Shown one piece after another: positions 4,991-7,179 of a stretch of 7,179 bases of DNA (positions are counted from its first letter, which is position 1; every line of letters starts with the position of its first letter). The notes beneath the pieces were generated by a model. That model ran no database searches and was not told where the DNA came from. It was given only the letters and a program-made list of their open reading frames with translations. The stretch lies in assembly GCA_041635475.1 (NCBI GenBank), contig JBFKVA010000103.1:1-7179 (forward strand), in the 5' to 3' direction. The stretch is from GCA-020352575 sp041635475 (lineage in GTDB: Bacteria; Actinomycetota; Acidimicrobiia; Spongiisociales; JAENVV01). The position numbers and the translations under genes were made by a program.

Positions 4991-5686
4991 TCAACGCCCG
5001 ACGGACGCCACCAGGCCGGCCAGGCGAGCCGCCAGCCGGGGGCTGTCGTCCTCGTGCTTCACGTACGCCCAGACCGACTCGGCCTCGGTCGCCACGAGGC
5101 GCTCGGCCCAGGCCGCCAGGTCGGACTCGGTGTACTCCTGCTTTCGGAGGCGGAGGTAGACGACCGGCCCGGAGATGACCTCCGGTGCGGCGAGCTCGTC
5201 GGTCTCGGAGATGACCCATCCGGCCCCCGCCCCCCGAAGGAGCGCGTGCACGGCCGGGTCGTCCCATGTCTCGTTGCGGACCTCGAAGACCGCGGTGAGC
5301 CATGCCGGGAGGGCCGCGAGAAAGGCCGTGAGCCGCTCGTCGTCGCGAGGGAGGTGGGGCGCGGTCTGGAAGAGAACCGGGCCCAGTTGGTCCCCGAGGG
5401 GTTCGAGTGAGGCCAGGAAGTGGGGGAGGTTCTCGGCCGGGTCCCTGAGGCGCTTCGTGTGGGTGATCCTCTGGTGGGCCTTGACCGCGAACCTGAAATC
5501 GGGCCCGACCAGCTCTCGCCACGTGGCGGCGGTGGTGGCGCTCATCGTTCGCCTGAACGTGTAGTTGACCTCCACCGTCGGGAAGTGGGAGGCGTAGTGC
5601 TGGAGCCAGAGGCGCTTGGGTACTTCGGCGTAGAACCCGTCCTTCCACTCGTCGAACGACCAGCCGGAGACGCCGATTCGGATCAT
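4991..5686 (-). CDS. DUF72 (YecE-like) family protein
   Basis: The 231-residue cytosolic protein is a complete DUF72 domain, predicted in this family to be a TIM-barrel-like fold; the biochemical role is not established. Family hallmarks in order: IGVSGWSFDEWKDGFYA (4-20), where the GxSGWS start is diagnostic; HFPTVEVNYTFRRT (34-47), with the E/N pair before a basic stretch; FRFAVKAHQRITHTKRL (64-80); LGPVLFQTAP (101-110); FEVRNETW (134-141); YLRLRKQEYT (177-186); and VWAYVKHEDDSPRLAA (205-220). All blocks are present and the length is typical. The ATG begins two residues before the first strand and sits six bases after a TAGCGT -10 box, so the start is secure. It is divergent from pyruvate kinase across 60 bases and may share an operator with it. 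In some bacteria DUF72 genes have been linked to stress or metal-cluster functions; nothing here tests that. Confidence 0.92.
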   Translation of the reverse strand: MIRIGVSGWSFDEWKDGFYAEVPKRLWLQHYASHFPTVEVNYTFRRTMSATTAATWRELVGPDFRFAVKAHQRITHTKRLRDPAENLPHFLASLEPLGDQLGPVLFQTAPHLPRDDERLTAFLAALPAWLTAVFEVRNETWDDPAVHALLRGAGAGWVISETDELAAPEVISGPVVYLRLRKQEYTESDLAAWAERLVATEAESVWAYVKHEDDSPRLAARLAGLVASVGR

Positions 5687-5692
5687 GCAGAC

Positions 5693-5698
5693 ACGCTA
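5693..5698 (-). promoter_or_regulatory. -10 box (TAGCGT) of the DUF72 gene, leaderless spacing
   Basis: Minus-strand TAGCGT is followed by six bases (GTCTGC) and the ATG at 5686. Its -35 region (about 5715-5722) falls in the inverted repeat shared with the pyruvate kinase promoter. That region has no TTGACA-like match. Confidence 0.58.
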
Positions 5699-5710
5699 CC
5701 CCCTGTTGTG

Positions 5711-5729
5711 CGCCGACACGTGGTCGGCG
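5711..5729. repeat. 7-bp inverted repeat between divergent DUF72 and pyruvate kinase promoters (candidate operator)
   Basis: CGCCGAC (5711-5717) and GTCGGCG (5723-5729) are perfect inverse complements around ACGTG. The element covers the expected -35 regions of both divergent promoters, where a bound dimeric regulator would affect both. A CACGTG hexamer sits at 5717-5722 in the middle. No regulator gene is visible in the window. Alternatively it is a chance palindrome in GC-rich DNA. Confidence 0.4.
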
Positions 5730-5740
5730 GTCCCTACCCT
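5713..5740 (+). promoter_or_regulatory. Promoter of pyruvate kinase (CCGACA-N16-TACCCT), leaderless spacing
   Basis: TACCCT (5735-5740) lies six bases (GTCTCC) before the ATG at 5747. A partial -35, CCGACA (5713-5718, four of six to TTGACA), is 16 bases upstream of it. There is no Shine-Dalgarno sequence. The -35 overlaps the inverted repeat, so repression by occlusion is plausible. Confidence 0.55.
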
Positions 5741-5746
5741 GTCTCC

Positions 5747-7179
5747 ATGCCCCGACACACGAAGATCATCGCCACCATGGGCCCGGCCACGGCCGACCCG
5801 GTGACGATCCGGGCGATGGTCACGGCCGGCATGGACGTGGCCCGCCTCAACTTCTCCCACGGCGAGGCGGACGACCATCGCCAGATGCTGGCGTGGATCC
5901 GGGAGGCGGCCACCGCCGAGGGCAGGGCGGTGGGGATCCTCCAGGACATCCAGGGCCCCAAGATCCGCTTGGGAGAGATCCCCGGTGGCGTGAGGCTGCT
6001 GGCGACCGGTGAGTCGGTTCGCTTCGTACCCGGGAGCGTGGCAGACGGGACGGACATCCCGCTCGACTACGACGGCCTCCTCTCCGACGTTCGCCCGGGC
6101 GATGGAATCATGCTGGCCGACGGCCTCGTCCGACTCCGCTGCACGGACGTCGACGACGCCGGACTCACCGCCGAGGTCCAAGTCGGCGGTGCCATCGCCG
6201 ACCGCAAGGGCGTGGCCCTGCCCGACTCCGCCCTGGAGATGGGGGCGATCACCGAGAAGGACGAACGGGACCTCGCCATCGGCCGCGAGCTCGGAGTCGA
6301 CTACGTTGCCGCGTCGTTCGTCCGGTCGGCCCGGGACGTGGAACAGGTCAAGTCGCTGGCCGGCCAGGTCCCGGTCATCGCCAAGATCGAACTCGCAGCC
6401 GCCTACGAACAACTCGACGAGATCCTCGAGGTGGCCGACGGCGCCATGGTCGCCCGCGGTGACCTTGGCGTCCAATACCCCCTGGAGCGGATCCCGGCGA
6501 TCCAGGAGGACGTCCTCCAGCGCACGAACCGGGCCGGCCTCCTCTCGATCACCGCCACCGAGATGCTCGAGAGCATGATCCGAGCCCCGCGCCCGACCCG
6601 AGCCGAGGTCACCGACGTGGCCAACGCGGTTCGCAACGGAACAGATGCCGTCATGCTGTCCGGCGAGACCGCCATCGGGGAGTATCCGATCAGGGTGATC
6701 GAGACGATGGCGCGCATCTGCGAGGCGTCCGACGGTGTCCCCACCACGGTGCAGGTGGAGTTCCTGAGCAAGGTCCCGACGTTCGCGTCGGCCACCGCCC
6801 GAGCCGCAGTCGAGGTGGCCGACGACCTCGACCTGGCGACGATCGTGGCGTTCACGGAGTCGGGTACGACCGCCCGCCTCCTGTCGAAGTACCGACCCGA
6901 GGCCCGGGTCATCGCGTTCACCCCCGAGGAGTCCGTGTACCGGCGCATGGCCGCGTACCGGGGCGTGCGGCCCGTCATGTTCGAACGCCGCGAGACCACC
7001 GACCTCATGCTGGCGGCGGCCGAGAAGTACCTCGAGAAGGAGGGCGTGGCCGAGCGGGGCGACGTCGTGGTCATGGTGGCGGGGATCCCCCCCAATCAGC
7101 AGGCGTCGACGAACCTCCTCAAGCTCCATGTCATCGGTGAGCGATCGCGCAGGGGCGGGGCCAGGTTCGGGAAGAGCGA
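5747..7179 (+). CDS. pyk: Pyruvate kinase (nearly complete, stop beyond the right edge)
   Basis: Pyruvate kinase transfers phosphate from phosphoenolpyruvate to ADP in the last step of glycolysis. The 477 residues seen cover the whole usual length (about 470-480), so only a short tail is missing. Hallmarks: TKIIATMGPA (5-14); DVARLNFSHG (30-39), with R33, N35 and S37 for substrate and K+ binding; LQDIQGPKIRLG (65-76), with D67; the small B domain after about residue 77; ITEKDERDLA (168-177); DYVAASFVRS (185-194); AKIE (212-215), with catalytic K213 and metal ligand E215; MVARGDLGV (234-242), with D239; TATEMLESMIRAPRPTRAEVTDVANAV (269-295), with catalytic T271; and GTDAVMLSGETAIGEYP (298-314). 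The C-terminal domain runs through FTESGTTARLLSKYRP (369-384) to ASTNLLKLHVIGE (453-465). After AKIE the residues are LAAAY, where many bacterial enzymes have K/R-P-Q-A. The start is fixed by the TACCCT-N6 promoter and by the first beta strand beginning at residue 5. Confidence 0.96.
   Translation, partial: MPRHTKIIATMGPATADPVTIRAMVTAGMDVARLNFSHGEADDHRQMLAWIREAATAEGRAVGILQDIQGPKIRLGEIPGGVRLLATGESVRFVPGSVADGTDIPLDYDGLLSDVRPGDGIMLADGLVRLRCTDVDDAGLTAEVQVGGAIADRKGVALPDSALEMGAITEKDERDLAIGRELGVDYVAASFVRSARDVEQVKSLAGQVPVIAKIELAAAYEQLDEILEVADGAMVARGDLGVQYPLERIPAIQEDVLQRTNRAGLLSITATEMLESMIRAPRPTRAEVTDVANAVRNGTDAVMLSGETAIGEYPIRVIETMARICEASDGVPTTVQVEFLSKVPTFASATARAAVEVADDLDLATIVAFTESGTTARLLSKYRPEARVIAFTPEESVYRRMAAYRGVRPVMFERRETTDLMLAAAEKYLEKEGVAERGDVVVMVAGIPPNQQASTNLLKLHVIGERSRRGGARFGKS

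Noticed and set aside
4554..5648. 364-codon minus-strand open frame spanning the membrane gene end, the gap and DUF72
   Set aside because: It overlaps DUF72 in the wrong frame and is Arg/Pro/Gly-rich. It shows no domain.
5717..5722. CACGTG hexamer as a separate regulator site
   Set aside because: It is a single 6-bp palindrome inside the larger inverted repeat. There is no second copy nearby to support an independent site.
5696..7129. 477-codon minus-strand open frame opposite pyruvate kinase
   Set aside because: The plus strand encodes a clear pyruvate kinase throughout. The antisense product is His/Asp/Gly/Arg-rich with no motifs, as expected for the complement of a high-GC3 gene.

Overview
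The window looks like a piece of chromosome from a high-GC actinobacterium. Three things point there: G/C-ending codons in most genes, a CofC/FbiD-type coenzyme F420 biosynthesis enzyme alongside an F420-type luciferase-like oxidoreductase, and promoters placed for leaderless mRNAs. Acidimicrobiia or a related environmental lineage would fit, but that is an impression and not a measured placement. I see no tRNA, rRNA, CRISPR array, transposase, integrase or phage gene. The content is mostly housekeeping and secondary redox metabolism, and I found no convincing undescribed multi-gene system.

Layout from left to right. (1) Positions 1-1529, minus strand: an operon of a VOC-fold protein (methylmalonyl-CoA-epimerase-like), then CofC/FbiD, then a PIG-L/LmbE-type deacetylase cut off by the left edge. 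The genes overlap by 1 and 4 bases (TGATG and ATGA). (2) 1634-1921, plus: a small DUF427 protein, divergent from the operon and the only stand-alone gene with a Shine-Dalgarno sequence. (3) 2051-2572, plus: a hotdog-fold (PaaI-like) thioesterase. (4) 2652-3632, minus: an LLM-class F420-dependent oxidoreductase, convergent with the thioesterase. (5) 3645-3983: a gap without a supported gene. (6) 3984-4778, plus: a multi-pass membrane protein of unknown function, with T-ending codons unlike its neighbours. (7) 4779-4990: a convergent gap rich in inverted repeats. (8) 4991-5686, minus: a DUF72 (YecE-like) protein. (9) 5747-7179, plus: pyruvate kinase, nearly complete and open at the right edge. 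It is divergent from DUF72 across a 60-base promoter region that contains a 7-bp inverted repeat.

The most consistent signal is regulatory. Five start codons (PIG-L, thioesterase, LLM oxidoreductase, DUF72, pyruvate kinase) lie exactly six bases after a TANNNT -10 box. The membrane protein lies seven bases after one and the VOC gene eight. This places the transcription start at or next to the initiator ATG, so these mRNAs should be leaderless. Only cofC, which is coupled to the gene before it, and the DUF427 gene show Shine-Dalgarno-like sequences. The rule also decides several start codons, giving shorter proteins than the longest open frames for the VOC, thioesterase and membrane proteins.

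Functionally, CofC/FbiD would help make F420 and the LLM enzyme would be a consumer of it. The remaining genes are not obviously one pathway.
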